In this document: piece by piece, positions 9,201-16,513 of the stretch
Position numbering within the stretch: position 1 is the stretch's first letter
How the letters are laid out: each line of letters opens with the position of its first letter
DNA from: 4572-13 sp964594065
GTDB taxonomy: Bacteria; Planctomycetota; Phycisphaerae; Sedimentisphaerales; Anaerohalosphaeraceae
Direction of reading: 5' to 3'
Length of the DNA stretch: 64,000 nucleotides
Assembly (NCBI GenBank): GCA_964594065.1
Contig: CAZQKX010000001.1
Coordinates: 95,245-159,244 of the forward strand
Made by a program: the position numbers and the translations under genes
The notes under the pieces: generated by a model
The model's database searches: none
Told to the model about the DNA's origin: nothing
Seen by the model: the letters and a program-made list of their open reading frames with translations, nothing else

Positions 9201-11082
9201 GGTTATAACTGAATTCACAGTCAATTGGGTAACCGTCCAGAAAACTGCGGGCAAATTTGCTAACTGTGTTACGGCAGACAAAATGATTTTCACCACTCAT
9301 ACCAAAAACGCGGGAGGTGCCGTTATAACCGATGTCATGGAAGTTGTTATTGATGATATCTTGCCTTGTCCCGCCGACAGAAAGGGCACCGCCCCATACT
9401 TGACTAACTTCATTATCACGGAATACGTTGTTGCTGCCGCTTAGATAGAAACGGCCGTAATTCGCCCTGTCATAGCCGTAAAACTTATTGTTTTTGTAAA
9501 TGTTATAATCTGTACCGGAATTTGTATCGATGCTTACACCGCGGAATGTAATACCGCTAATTGTAATATAATCGCGATCATCAAGATCAAAACCATATTG
9601 ACGGCTTTTGAACTCGATTTCCATTGTGCTGGGATCTTCTGTAGGAGGTACCTGATAGTATAATGTATCGGCACCAACATCTTTATACCATTCACCCGTG
9701 TCATCAAGCGCCAGGATCGTGTCATAAATATAGAAACCCAGCGCTTGTTTCTGAGAAACCCCGCCATTGTCCGGGAAAGTTATTGTACCTGCAGATGCAT
9801 CGTAGCCGGTAATCTCGCTGTTTCTTATGACCCAATCGTGGGTGTGATAGCGAACCGTAGCACCGTTCCAGTAACCATCCGGATTGCCGCTTACAAGATC
9901 AGTCGATGTAAAGCCGGTCGAGGTCAGCGCGCCGCTCGGAATTTCACCCCAGTTATTCAGTTTCATTGGATCGGTCGTGCTGGGATGACGTGCTTCAAAT
10001 TGCAGTACGCCGTTGACGAACAGCGTATTACCAGCGCCACCGCCCATATCCCAGGTATTGTCAGCATACCAGATATTGCTCGTACCTTGCTGAGTCCAAC
10101 CGGTAACCAAATCACAGCCGGAAATAATTACTTTCTCACCATTATAGGCCTCAAACGTGATCGGATTGCCCACCGTTCCTGATTGAGGCGGCGTGATTGT
10201 TTCACGATACGTACCCCCGCGAATATAAACCGTATGGCCCGGCTGGATTTGCGATGCGGCGTGCTGAATCGTTGCAAACGGCTCGGCAAGGGTGCCGGGA
10301 TTGCTGTCGTCGCCGCCGTTGGCAACGGTCGCAACGTAATAGTCGGTAGCCGGAACAGCCGCATCTGCCGTTAACTCAACGTTATCAATACAACCTGTAC
10401 CATTATTACGCTTAATCATTCCATAATCAGCTCCGCCCTGGTCCTCACGATAGCCAGTGAAAAACAATGTCGCGGTTGAAGCGGATTCACCGGTTCCTAA
10501 AGTGTAAGTAAACACGCCAGCATTCTGGAAATCAGTATGATCTGTTGTCACAAAATCCACGGTTGTCGTAGCAGAACCTACTAACCAGCGAGTCCACTCA
10601 CTGCCAAGCCCTTTATCAAGAATAACGGCTACATTCATACGCATTAAATTGCCGGCAGTATCAAAAGTCAATGTCAGCTCATCGTCTTCAGCAAGGCTGA
10701 CACTGTAAGTATCTGAAGTCAGGTGAGCCAGTGACCATTGATTCAGATTAAACGATTTATTTGTTACTGGGCTAGTTCCACCAACCGGTATCGCATCCGT
10801 ACGCGTATCAAAGCTAACATATCCACCTCTGTATCGTGCGGTCCAGCCATCGATTCCAAAAGTCAAGTCAAGCCCTGCTGATCGCCAAATCCTTGTGTAG
10901 TTTGGATATGTCCCGTTGACTCCTGCAGTCCCGCCAGACGCTACCCAACCACCACTAAAGTCTTCAAAATTTCCATTTCCAACTGCACCGCCGATGATTG
11001 TTGCTGCCGATGCGGTTCCAGCGAGAAGAATAAGCACTGCTAAACGTACGGTAAATTGTTTCATAATAATCCCAAGCTTCAT
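6265..11082 (-). CDS. Giant secreted beta-helix protein with discoidin domains and two dockerin-like repeats
   Basis: This 1605-aa paralogue of the downstream gene shares its double start (MKLGIIMKQ), signal peptide (LAVLILLAGTASA), N-terminal domain and the TDYYVATVANGGDDSNPG entry into the beta-helix (from about 248). After the helix come a jelly-roll-like region, a full discoidin domain (about 1115-1255), a degenerate one lacking the usual N-terminal half (about 1262-1395) and another full one with PWWQVDL (about 1398-1545). The C-terminus holds two dockerin-like calcium loops (DMDRNDKINLADF and DFTNDDLVNIADL, about 1548-1600). There is no Fn3 domain, unlike the paralogue. It is predicted to be exported and to act on or bind extracellular polysaccharide, but the exact enzymatic activity, if any, is unknown. 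It is transcribed toward its paralogue, 228 bases away. Confidence 0.85.
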   Translation of the reverse strand: MKLGIIMKQFTVRLAVLILLAGTASAATIIGGAVGNGNFEDFSGGWVASGGTAGVNGTYPNYTRIWRSAGLDLTFGIDGWTARYRGGYVSFDTRTDAIPVGGTSPVTNKSFNLNQWSLAHLTSDTYSVSLAEDDELTLTFDTAGNLMRMNVAVILDKGLGSEWTRWLVGSATTTVDFVTTDHTDFQNAGVFTYTLGTGESASTATLFFTGYREDQGGADYGMIKRNNGTGCIDNVELTADAAVPATDYYVATVANGGDDSNPGTLAEPFATIQHAASQIQPGHTVYIRGGTYRETITPPQSGTVGNPITFEAYNGEKVIISGCDLVTGWTQQGTSNIWYADNTWDMGGGAGNTLFVNGVLQFEARHPSTTDPMKLNNWGEIPSGALTSTGFTSTDLVSGNPDGYWNGATVRYHTHDWVIRNSEITGYDASAGTITFPDNGGVSQKQALGFYIYDTILALDDTGEWYKDVGADTLYYQVPPTEDPSTMEIEFKSRQYGFDLDDRDYITISGITFRGVSIDTNSGTDYNIYKNNKFYGYDRANYGRFYLSGSNNVFRDNEVSQVWGGALSVGGTRQDIINNNFHDIGYNGTSRVFGMSGENHFVCRNTVSKFARSFLDGYPIDCEFSYNLFEDGANLSWDTGVFDGDGGGGNGGRCIVHHNVFRDSPSVGIYCAFYAGLDLVIHHNIVHDITGNGPSATLRAGQLQFIKYYHNTLIGLNPVGNTNAADYAFQARYNNNLQASADYITSIGINCRGNYDYSQSDFVDFANNDYRLVAGSGAIDAGIVIPKINEGYSGAAPDAGALEEGEPMFEVGHDFVTPPTPTFAWEAMPGMNLFSNGQFGEALSGWTYINSPVRFSGNSWNCWGTSLSSTANYSIQMQPGDGMYRTFDNLFPDTWYAIATETRIADQRIEMEQYDSINGSVTSGNHRGENYITGLDDGEWVRYNSVDFGSTGKYNQLELTFSRPSGTPVYSTVSSLEAHLGSDTGQLLGTFEYNPSIQDAWWVSQIDIPAVSGYQNVVFIGKGPDAGVMMLANVRLINNNMDPDNKASVVIDNHGGPTITTRIGDPYWQDRYETVVFKTGPAATSARLTIRNDGIYDAYLDRLAIYELDEFNNQLPTYAQVSTSSGSSAAYAVDGDVYTEAMTGDQPNSWLLLELDSPLDMHQITLTASSVSPEHLSNFKVSVWANDPQLGGSALWQRSYITSGFLAAGETLSIKPTDMSADGITQLNKTVGRYVKVELLGQNNLGNGILEIAEIDVEGYDEMDMVITDGLENSIGSMHEVTFVQVVNIGRITLYNVDSEDYKELSNFTVSVWDRDPALGGSVIWEKDYFQAGCVAKGDHFHIPGSEIGSDGITRLASLTGRVIRITNNGVNFAGNTNLSLERIRIYNIADAQPEANVAMGGIASQSSNHYARSGFAEVANNGVILPISDFTSTRDSYRPWWQVDLMDIQKIEQLVLFTRTDADSRIGNFHVSVWDGDPESSGSELWSNGYSYPGDINGSKSLVINGNVTSGGTRLDELTGARFVRVQLDGYNFLHLAEVQVWADLPASPDMDRNDKINLADFARFSQCWLDHARQEADFTNDDLVNIADLQKLIERWLEGVVVY

Positions 11083-11095
11083 GAATCCCCCATAT
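10116..11095 (-). repeat. Paralogous direct repeat, copy B (5' third of beta-helix gene)
   Basis: This is the partner of 5086-6053. It carries a small in-frame insertion (GGTSPVT around residue 100) absent from the other copy. The direct orientation, same strand and ~5 kb spacing make it a potential substrate for homologous recombination. Confidence 0.75.
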
Positions 11096-11124
11096 TTGAT
11101 TAGATTTTTGTAATTTAACTAATT

Positions 11125-11153
11125 ATTATACCGTATTTAGTTGGTTTTTACAA
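11125..11153 (-). promoter_or_regulatory. Sigma70-like promoter of the 1605-aa beta-helix gene
   Basis: Read on the minus strand: -35 TTGTAA, a 17-base spacer, and a perfect -10 TATAAT. The -10 box ends about 43 bases upstream of the ATG at 11082, leaving a short leader with a GGGGG ribosome-binding tract. Confidence 0.65.
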
Positions 11154-11287
11154 ACATATTATAGGCTTTAATGGTAGAGAGACCGCTTTTTCAGCCGATA
11201 TTTCAAAATGGTGAATAGCCAATTGGATTTTTCAGGTCCGAATACGACATTTCTTTATCCGAATGAACGTGTTGTAGGAATGCAACC

Positions 11288-11330
11288 GTATAAAGGCTTA
11301 TACCCAGACAAGATGTTGCATGTCTTTTTT
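11288..11330 (+). other. Tandem hairpins, second terminator-like
   Basis: A perfect hairpin (GTATAA-AGGC-TTATAC, 11288-11303) is followed two bases later by a 5-bp stem (AGACA / TGTCT, 11306-11325) that runs into six T. The second resembles a weak intrinsic terminator on the plus strand. It lies just upstream of the moxR promoter, where no plus-strand gene precedes it. It could block antisense read-through or be part of a regulatory site. Confidence 0.35.
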
Positions 11331-11340
11331 GATAAAAGGC

Positions 11341-11368
11341 TTGAAATTTCCCAAAAAAGGGCCATAAT
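11341..11368 (+). promoter_or_regulatory. Sigma70-like promoter of the moxR/bat operon
   Basis: TTGAAA at 11341-11346, a 16-base spacer, and CATAAT at 11363-11368 each match consensus at five of six positions. The spacer contains a small CCC-A6-GGG inverted repeat. Transcription would begin about 97 bases before the moxR ATG, and a GGAGG ribosome-binding site lies at about 11456. Confidence 0.6.
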
Positions 11369-11471
11369 GCGAACTTTCTAAAGTACAAAAACGTATAAGA
11401 TAGAAAAATTTTTAATGAAAAGATGAATAGTTATTTTCTGAAAGTGATAATTACGGAGGTCTATAGATAAA

Positions 11472-12461
11472 ATGGCAACAGATATCAATCAGATCGGCAA
11501 GATAGTGGAGGAAAAAAGCTCATTCATTCGTTTGCTTTTAAATGAGTTTGACAAGGTTATCATTGGGCAGCGATATATGCTGGAACGCATGTTGGTGGCG
11601 ATTCTGTCCAACGGGCACATTCTGATCGAAGGTGTTCCTGGATTGGCTAAGACAACCGCGGTTACTGTCCTGGCGCAGGCGATTTCCGCCCGGTTTCAGC
11701 GTATTCAGTTTACTCCCGACCTGCTGCCGGCGGATTTGACGGGAACCCAGATCTATCGTCAGTCTGATGGTGAATTTTATGTTCGCAAGGGGCCGATTTT
11801 TGCCAACATTATCCTGGCCGATGAGATTAACCGAGCACCGGCGAAGGTTCAAAGTGCCTTGCTGGAAGCGATGCAGGAACGGCAGGTCACCATTGGTGAT
11901 GAAACGTTTGCGATTCCTCAACCGTTTTTGGTATTAGCTACGCAGAATCCGATCGAGCAGGAAGGAACCTATCCACTGCCGGAGGCTCAACTGGATCGTT
12001 TTATGCTGAAAATCCGAATTGATTATCCAACGAAAGAAGAGGAACGGGGCATTCTGGATCGTATGGCTTCGACAAAAACGGAATTTGATATCCGGCAGGT
12101 GATTACGCCGGAAGAAATCCTGGACGTTCGCTCGGTCATCGATCAGATTTATATTGATGATAAAATAAAAGATTACATTGTCGATGTGGTTTGTGCGACA
12201 CGCGATCCTGAACAATACAAGCTCGATTTGAAGGATTATATCAATTTCGGGGCGTCCCCCAGAGCCTCGATTTTTTTGGCATTGGCGGCCAAGGCGATGG
12301 CGTTTATTAATGGCCGGGGCTATGTTACACCTCAGGATGTCAAATCCATCGGAATGGACGTGTTGCGGCATCGGGTGCTGGTCAGTTACGAGGCCGAGGC
12401 CGAAGACAAAACCAGCGAAGACGTTATTCAGACGATCTTTGACAACATCGAAGTCCCTTAA
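11472..12461 (+). CDS. MoxR-family AAA+ ATPase
   Basis: This 329-aa cytoplasmic ATPase of the MoxR branch of AAA+ proteins is thought to act as a chaperone-like partner of VWA proteins. The Walker A motif is GVPGLAKT (about residue 54) and Walker B is ILADEINRAPAKVQSALLEA (about 112-131), followed by the sensor-1 region LATQNPIEQEGTYPLPEAQLD. Length fits the family. The start is fixed by GGAGG about 11 bases upstream. It is the first gene of the operon and sits before a DUF58 gene and the bat genes, the standard aerotolerance-operon arrangement. Function in this organism is inferred from that context. Confidence 0.95.
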   Translation: MATDINQIGKIVEEKSSFIRLLLNEFDKVIIGQRYMLERMLVAILSNGHILIEGVPGLAKTTAVTVLAQAISARFQRIQFTPDLLPADLTGTQIYRQSDGEFYVRKGPIFANIILADEINRAPAKVQSALLEAMQERQVTIGDETFAIPQPFLVLATQNPIEQEGTYPLPEAQLDRFMLKIRIDYPTKEEERGILDRMASTKTEFDIRQVITPEEILDVRSVIDQIYIDDKIKDYIVDVVCATRDPEQYKLDLKDYINFGASPRASIFLALAAKAMAFINGRGYVTPQDVKSIGMDVLRHRVLVSYEAEAEDKTSEDVIQTIFDNIEVP

Positions 12462-12487
12462 TAGAACGATACCGTGAGGAATTTACT

Positions 12488-13363
12488 ATGTTGTCGCCTG
12501 AATTAGTCAAAAAGATCAAACAGATTCAGATTTATACTTCCCGGATGGTTAACGCCAGTTTCGCCGGTCAGTATGAAAGCGTTTTCAAGGGACGCGGCAT
12601 GCAATTTGAGGAGGTACGGGAATACACGCCCGGTGATGATGTGCGAACGATTGACTGGAATGTAACGGCTCGTGCGGGCAAGCCGTATATTAAGCGATTT
12701 GTCGAAGAACGTGAGATGACCCTGATGCTGTTGGCGGACATGAGCGCCTCCGGCGATTTCGGCACCCGCGGAAAACTCAAGAATGAACTGGCCGCTGAGT
12801 TTTGTGCCGTACTGGCTTTTGCCGCCATTCGGAATAATGATAAAGTCGGGTTAATTATTTTTACTGATCAGGTGGAACTGTTTATCCCTCCTAAAAAGGG
12901 AACGACTCATGTCCTGCGTCTCATTCGGGAGCTTTTGTGTTTTAAGCTACCTGATAAAAAAACGAATATACCGTTGGCGCTGGATTATCTGGCCAGCGTT
13001 ATTCGGAAACGAGCTACGGTTTTTCTGGTTTCAGATTTTATTGCGGACAACTTTTCCCGGTCCATGGCATTGGTCAATAAACGTCACGATGTGATCGCGG
13101 TCAATGTTCAGGACCCGGCAGAAATGGATATCCCGAAGGCCGGTCTTATTGAGTTTCAGGATGCCGAGACCGGGACTGTACAATTGATCGATTCGTCCGC
13201 CGCGGCGTTTCGCAAAAAATATATGCAGGACAATTGCCGACGAAACGACCAACTGGCCCAGGAGTTTCGCTCGATCAATGTTGATAGTATTCAGATCGAA
13301 ACCAACAGGCCGTACATTCATGATTTAGTGAAATTTTTCCACATGAGACACCGGAGAGTATAG
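12488..13363 (+). CDS. DUF58-domain protein (VWA-like)
   Basis: This 291-aa protein has the DUF58 signature PGDDVRTIDWNVTAR (about 47-61), followed by a VWA-like fold whose first metal-site strand reads LLADMSASGDFG (about 81), keeping the D-x-S-x-S pattern. No signal peptide or membrane segment is obvious. A GAGGA ribosome-binding site precedes the ATG. It lies 26 bases after moxR and just ahead of the membrane components of the operon. DUF58 proteins are regular partners of MoxR ATPases and are proposed to be acted on by them. Confidence 0.93.
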   Translation: MLSPELVKKIKQIQIYTSRMVNASFAGQYESVFKGRGMQFEEVREYTPGDDVRTIDWNVTARAGKPYIKRFVEEREMTLMLLADMSASGDFGTRGKLKNELAAEFCAVLAFAAIRNNDKVGLIIFTDQVELFIPPKKGTTHVLRLIRELLCFKLPDKKTNIPLALDYLASVIRKRATVFLVSDFIADNFSRSMALVNKRHDVIAVNVQDPAEMDIPKAGLIEFQDAETGTVQLIDSSAAAFRKKYMQDNCRRNDQLAQEFRSINVDSIQIETNRPYIHDLVKFFHMRHRRV

Positions 13364-13375
13364 AGAATTATTTTC

Positions 13376-14431
13376 ATGGCACAGCGATTAAACTATCTCA
13401 GATTATGCTATATCCTGCTTGGCGGGCTGGTATGTTTTTTGGGCTGCGATCAAAAAACAAATGACGACCCGGCAGCCTCGGTTAGTTATGCTATTGATGA
13501 ACCATACGACGAAGGTCCGTTGCATGTACAGGTGCGGATCAGTGATGGTCAGGCAGTGCTTTCTGATTTATTGACCCTGGAGTTATTTGCGGTAACAGAG
13601 TTGGGTTACCAGGTGCAGTTTCCCGCCGTCGCCGAAACGCTCAAACAATTCAGAATTTGCAATTACAATGATCAGCCGGAAACATTCTCTGAAAACAATA
13701 AGATCGTGACAATCCATCGATATCAACTTGAGCCGCTTGAGTTGGGACGATGCGAAATTCCCGCATTGACCTTTACTTTTGGAAAAAAAGGATCATCTAA
13801 AGACGACTCTGCTGCCGGGATGTTGACAACAAAACCTGTATGGATTGAGATTACGACCTCACTTGCCGCCGATCCAAATGCTTTTATGATCGCTGATATT
13901 GACGATGTTGTCGACATGAAGTTCAGCTATTTCCGGCTTTGGGTGTGTCTGGGAATTGCTTGTTTATTGGCGGTTGGTATCAGTGTTGGGATGCTTATAA
14001 AGCCTAAAAGGAAAATAGAGATTCGAAGAGTATACAAATCTGCCCATGAAATCGCTTTTGAAGTCTTAAAAGCGATCGCGGCGGAAAATTTAGTCGAGCA
14101 GGGCCGGATCAAGGAATTTTATGAAAAGCTCAGTACCTGTCTGCGTCAGTATATTGAAAATCGATTCCAATTGCGTGCTCCGGAGCAGACTACGGAAGAA
14201 TTTCTTGAACAGTTAAAGACATCTAATGTATTAAAATTGGAACATAAGCAGCAGTTGCAAAAATTCCTGGAACACTGTGACCTGGTTAAATTTGCCCGTT
14301 ACCAACCCAGCGATGAACAAATCAATGAATCACTGACGATCGCAGAAGGATTTGTAGAGAAAACTAAATCAGATGAGCATGTAGTGGATGTTACCGAAGT
14401 TCCGCAAGCAGGCGGGGAGGTGGTTTCGTAA
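13376..14431 (+). CDS. Lipoprotein-like membrane protein of the bat operon
   Basis: This 351-aa protein begins with a hydrophobic stretch ending in a plausible lipobox (VCFLGC, cysteine near 23). It then has a beta-rich extracytoplasmic region to about 180 and one strong transmembrane segment (about 185-207, LWVCLGIACLLAVGISVGML). A basic cytoplasmic tail follows, with a helical domain (about 220-335) containing IKEFYEKLSTCLRQYIENRF. The tail resembles the DUF4381-type cytoplasmic domain found in such operons. The gene sits between DUF58 and BatA, where many Bacteroidetes and planctomycete operons carry a similar protein. Its molecular role is unknown. Confidence 0.8.
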   Translation: MAQRLNYLRLCYILLGGLVCFLGCDQKTNDDPAASVSYAIDEPYDEGPLHVQVRISDGQAVLSDLLTLELFAVTELGYQVQFPAVAETLKQFRICNYNDQPETFSENNKIVTIHRYQLEPLELGRCEIPALTFTFGKKGSSKDDSAAGMLTTKPVWIEITTSLAADPNAFMIADIDDVVDMKFSYFRLWVCLGIACLLAVGISVGMLIKPKRKIEIRRVYKSAHEIAFEVLKAIAAENLVEQGRIKEFYEKLSTCLRQYIENRFQLRAPEQTTEEFLEQLKTSNVLKLEHKQQLQKFLEHCDLVKFARYQPSDEQINESLTIAEGFVEKTKSDEHVVDVTEVPQAGGEVVS

Positions 14432-15487
14432 ATGCTTCACTCGTCCTGGGCCATTCTGTTGCTGTTGTGTGTGCCGCTTCTTATAGTGATTCGCTGGAAA
14501 TGTCAAGGCACTGCTTCGATTAAGTATTCGGCTCTGTCAAAATTTCAGCAGTGTCCGGTTTCCTGGCGACAGCGATTACGGCCGCTGCAGTTTATTGCAC
14601 GATTGGTCTGTGTTGCTTTACTGGTGATCGCTCTGGCTCGTCCGCGGAAAGGGATGAAGATCGAGCAGATATCTACCGAAGGCGTGGCTATGATGATCGT
14701 TGTTGACCGCTCAGGCAGTATGGCCGAGGCGATGTTGTATAAGGGACAGCAACTGAATCGTCTGGAGGTCGTCAAGAAGGTTGTAGCCGATTTTATTGCC
14801 GGGGATGGCAAAGACTACCGCGGACGAATTGGCGATATGGTCGGACTGGTGACCTATGCCCGTTATGCAGACACGCAGTGCCCACTGGTACGAGGCAATA
14901 CGATTATCACCGATTTTCTTAGGGAAACACAGCTTGTTACCCAGCGGTCCGAAGACGGTACGGCTATTGGTGAAGGGATTGCGGTTGCCTCAGCCCGGCT
15001 TCAAAAAGCCGAAAGCCAGATTCTGGAGGATCAGGCAAGGCTGATGTCCGAACAACAAAAAGAAAACCCGGATTTTACGATAAAAAGCAAGGTCATTATT
15101 CTGTTGACCGACGGTGTCAATAATGCGGGCCAATATCATCCGCTTGAAGCAGCCAAATTGGCGGCAGAATGGGGAATCAAGATTTACACGATCGGTATTG
15201 GTTCACAAGTCCGTCAGCGGGGAATTTTTTCGATGATGGGCCCTTCGCTGGATGAACGTTTATTGAAACAGATTGCCGAAGAAACAGGAGCTTTTTATGC
15301 CCGGGCCGATAATGCCGAGCAGCTACGAAAGATCTATAAGAAAATCGATGCACTTGAAAAAACAGATGTCAAGAGCATTGAATATGTGGACTATGCGGAA
15401 CAATTCAGTCCCTGGGCAATAGCAGCCTTGGGTGTACTATTGTTTGAGATATTGGCAGGCTCGACTGTTTTCAGGAAAATACCTTAG
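14432..15487 (+). CDS. batA: VWA-domain membrane protein BatA
   Basis: This 351-aa membrane-anchored VWA protein has N-terminal hydrophobic segments (about 5-20 and 50-68), a VWA domain with a complete MIDAS start DRSGSMAE (about 90) and the later strand VIILLTDGVNNAG, and a C-terminal membrane segment (WAIAALGVLLFEILAG). The ATG directly follows the previous stop (TAAATG) with GGAGG upstream, so translation is probably coupled. It belongs to the Bat aerotolerance family, in which paired VWA proteins form a membrane complex; the role here is inferred from family and operon. Confidence 0.92.
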   Translation: MLHSSWAILLLLCVPLLIVIRWKCQGTASIKYSALSKFQQCPVSWRQRLRPLQFIARLVCVALLVIALARPRKGMKIEQISTEGVAMMIVVDRSGSMAEAMLYKGQQLNRLEVVKKVVADFIAGDGKDYRGRIGDMVGLVTYARYADTQCPLVRGNTIITDFLRETQLVTQRSEDGTAIGEGIAVASARLQKAESQILEDQARLMSEQQKENPDFTIKSKVIILLTDGVNNAGQYHPLEAAKLAAEWGIKIYTIGIGSQVRQRGIFSMMGPSLDERLLKQIAEETGAFYARADNAEQLRKIYKKIDALEKTDVKSIEYVDYAEQFSPWAIAALGVLLFEILAGSTVFRKIP

Positions 15488-15499
15488 GGATGGTGACGG

Positions 15500-16513
15500 A
15501 TGCAGTTTAAACAATACGATGCTTTTTATGCTTTATTTTTACTGGTGTTTCCGGTGATACCTGCTTATCTCTGGTGTTTTTGGCGAAAGCGAAAGACGCT
15601 GAACATTCTGGCACAGACGGATTTACTCGAGACCATCAATCCCTTTGCCAGTTTGTCCAGGCAGGTCTTTAAATCATGTTTGTTGATTGCTGCTTTTGCG
15701 TCCATCGTATTGGCCCTGACGCGTCCTGCCTGGAACCCCACGCCGCGCGAAGTCAAACGCAAAGGACGGGATGTTGTGATCCTGCTGGATACGTCACGGT
15801 CGATGCTGGCTGAGGATATCAAACCAAATCGACTGGAGCGGGCCAAATTAGCGATTGGCGATTTGATGGAAACCATTCGCGGTGACCGGATCGGGATTAT
15901 CACCTTTGCCGGCAGCGCTTCTGTCAAGTGTCCGCTGACGCAGGATTATCCATTTGTGCGTATGGCATTGGATCAGATCAGCACCGAAAGCGCTCCCAGG
16001 GGCGGCACTAATGTTGGCGATGTGATCCGCAAAGCTGTGAACGATGTCTTTGATCAGCAGGTCAAAGAGTACAAGGACATTGTTTTGATTACGGACTGTG
16101 ATGATCTGGAAGAAAGTTTTCCTGTTCAGGCTGCCGAGAAAGCCGGACAGGAAGGCATTCGCATTATTGCAGTCGGATTGGGCAATCCGAATGAGGGGGC
16201 CAGGATCCCGGTCATAGAGTCTAATGGCACAAAAACATTCCTGAAGTATCAGGGGCAGGAAGTCTGGACTAAACTGGATGAGCAGACATTGCGGCAGATT
16301 GCCGCGGCAACGCCGGGAGGCGCTTATATACCCGTTGAGACCGGCACCTTCGATCTGGGGCAGATTTATAATGATTTAGTTTTTTCTGCCCAGCGAAGAG
16401 AACTTGAATCGACCACGGTTCTGGAATATGATGAAAAATTCCAAGTATTCCTGGCGTTGGCATTAATTTTGATTGTAACCGAGGGTTTTGTCAGTGAACG
16501 CAAAAGAATGTAA
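15500..16513 (+). CDS. batB: VWA-domain membrane protein BatB
   Basis: This 337-aa protein is a second VWA protein beside BatA. It has membrane segments at about 8-25 and 55-72, an intact MIDAS motif DTSRSMLAED (about 96), and a C-terminal membrane segment (VFLALALILIVTEGFV). The linker R-K-G-R-D-V-V-I-L-L-D-T-S-R-S-M is typical of BatB/BatA proteins. Its 3' end overlaps the start of batC by 20 bases if the GTG start of batC is used. Confidence 0.92.
   Translation: MQFKQYDAFYALFLLVFPVIPAYLWCFWRKRKTLNILAQTDLLETINPFASLSRQVFKSCLLIAAFASIVLALTRPAWNPTPREVKRKGRDVVILLDTSRSMLAEDIKPNRLERAKLAIGDLMETIRGDRIGIITFAGSASVKCPLTQDYPFVRMALDQISTESAPRGGTNVGDVIRKAVNDVFDQQVKEYKDIVLITDCDDLEESFPVQAAEKAGQEGIRIIAVGLGNPNEGARIPVIESNGTKTFLKYQGQEVWTKLDEQTLRQIAAATPGGAYIPVETGTFDLGQIYNDLVFSAQRRELESTTVLEYDEKFQVFLALALILIVTEGFVSERKRM

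Larger units (their letters stand above)
11083..11471. other. Divergent intergenic region between beta-helix gene and moxR operon
   Basis: This 389-base region separates the minus-strand beta-helix gene from the plus-strand MoxR/Bat operon. It contains a promoter for each direction (11125-11153 minus, 11341-11368 plus) and a pair of adjacent hairpins at 11288-11330. A 61-codon minus-strand frame inside it has only a TTG start and no ribosome-binding site, so it is not considered a gene. Confidence 0.6.

Noticed and set aside
11203..11388. 61-codon minus-strand frame in the intergenic region before moxR
   Set aside because: It has only a TTG start, no ribosome-binding site, and overlaps the plus-strand promoter and hairpins.
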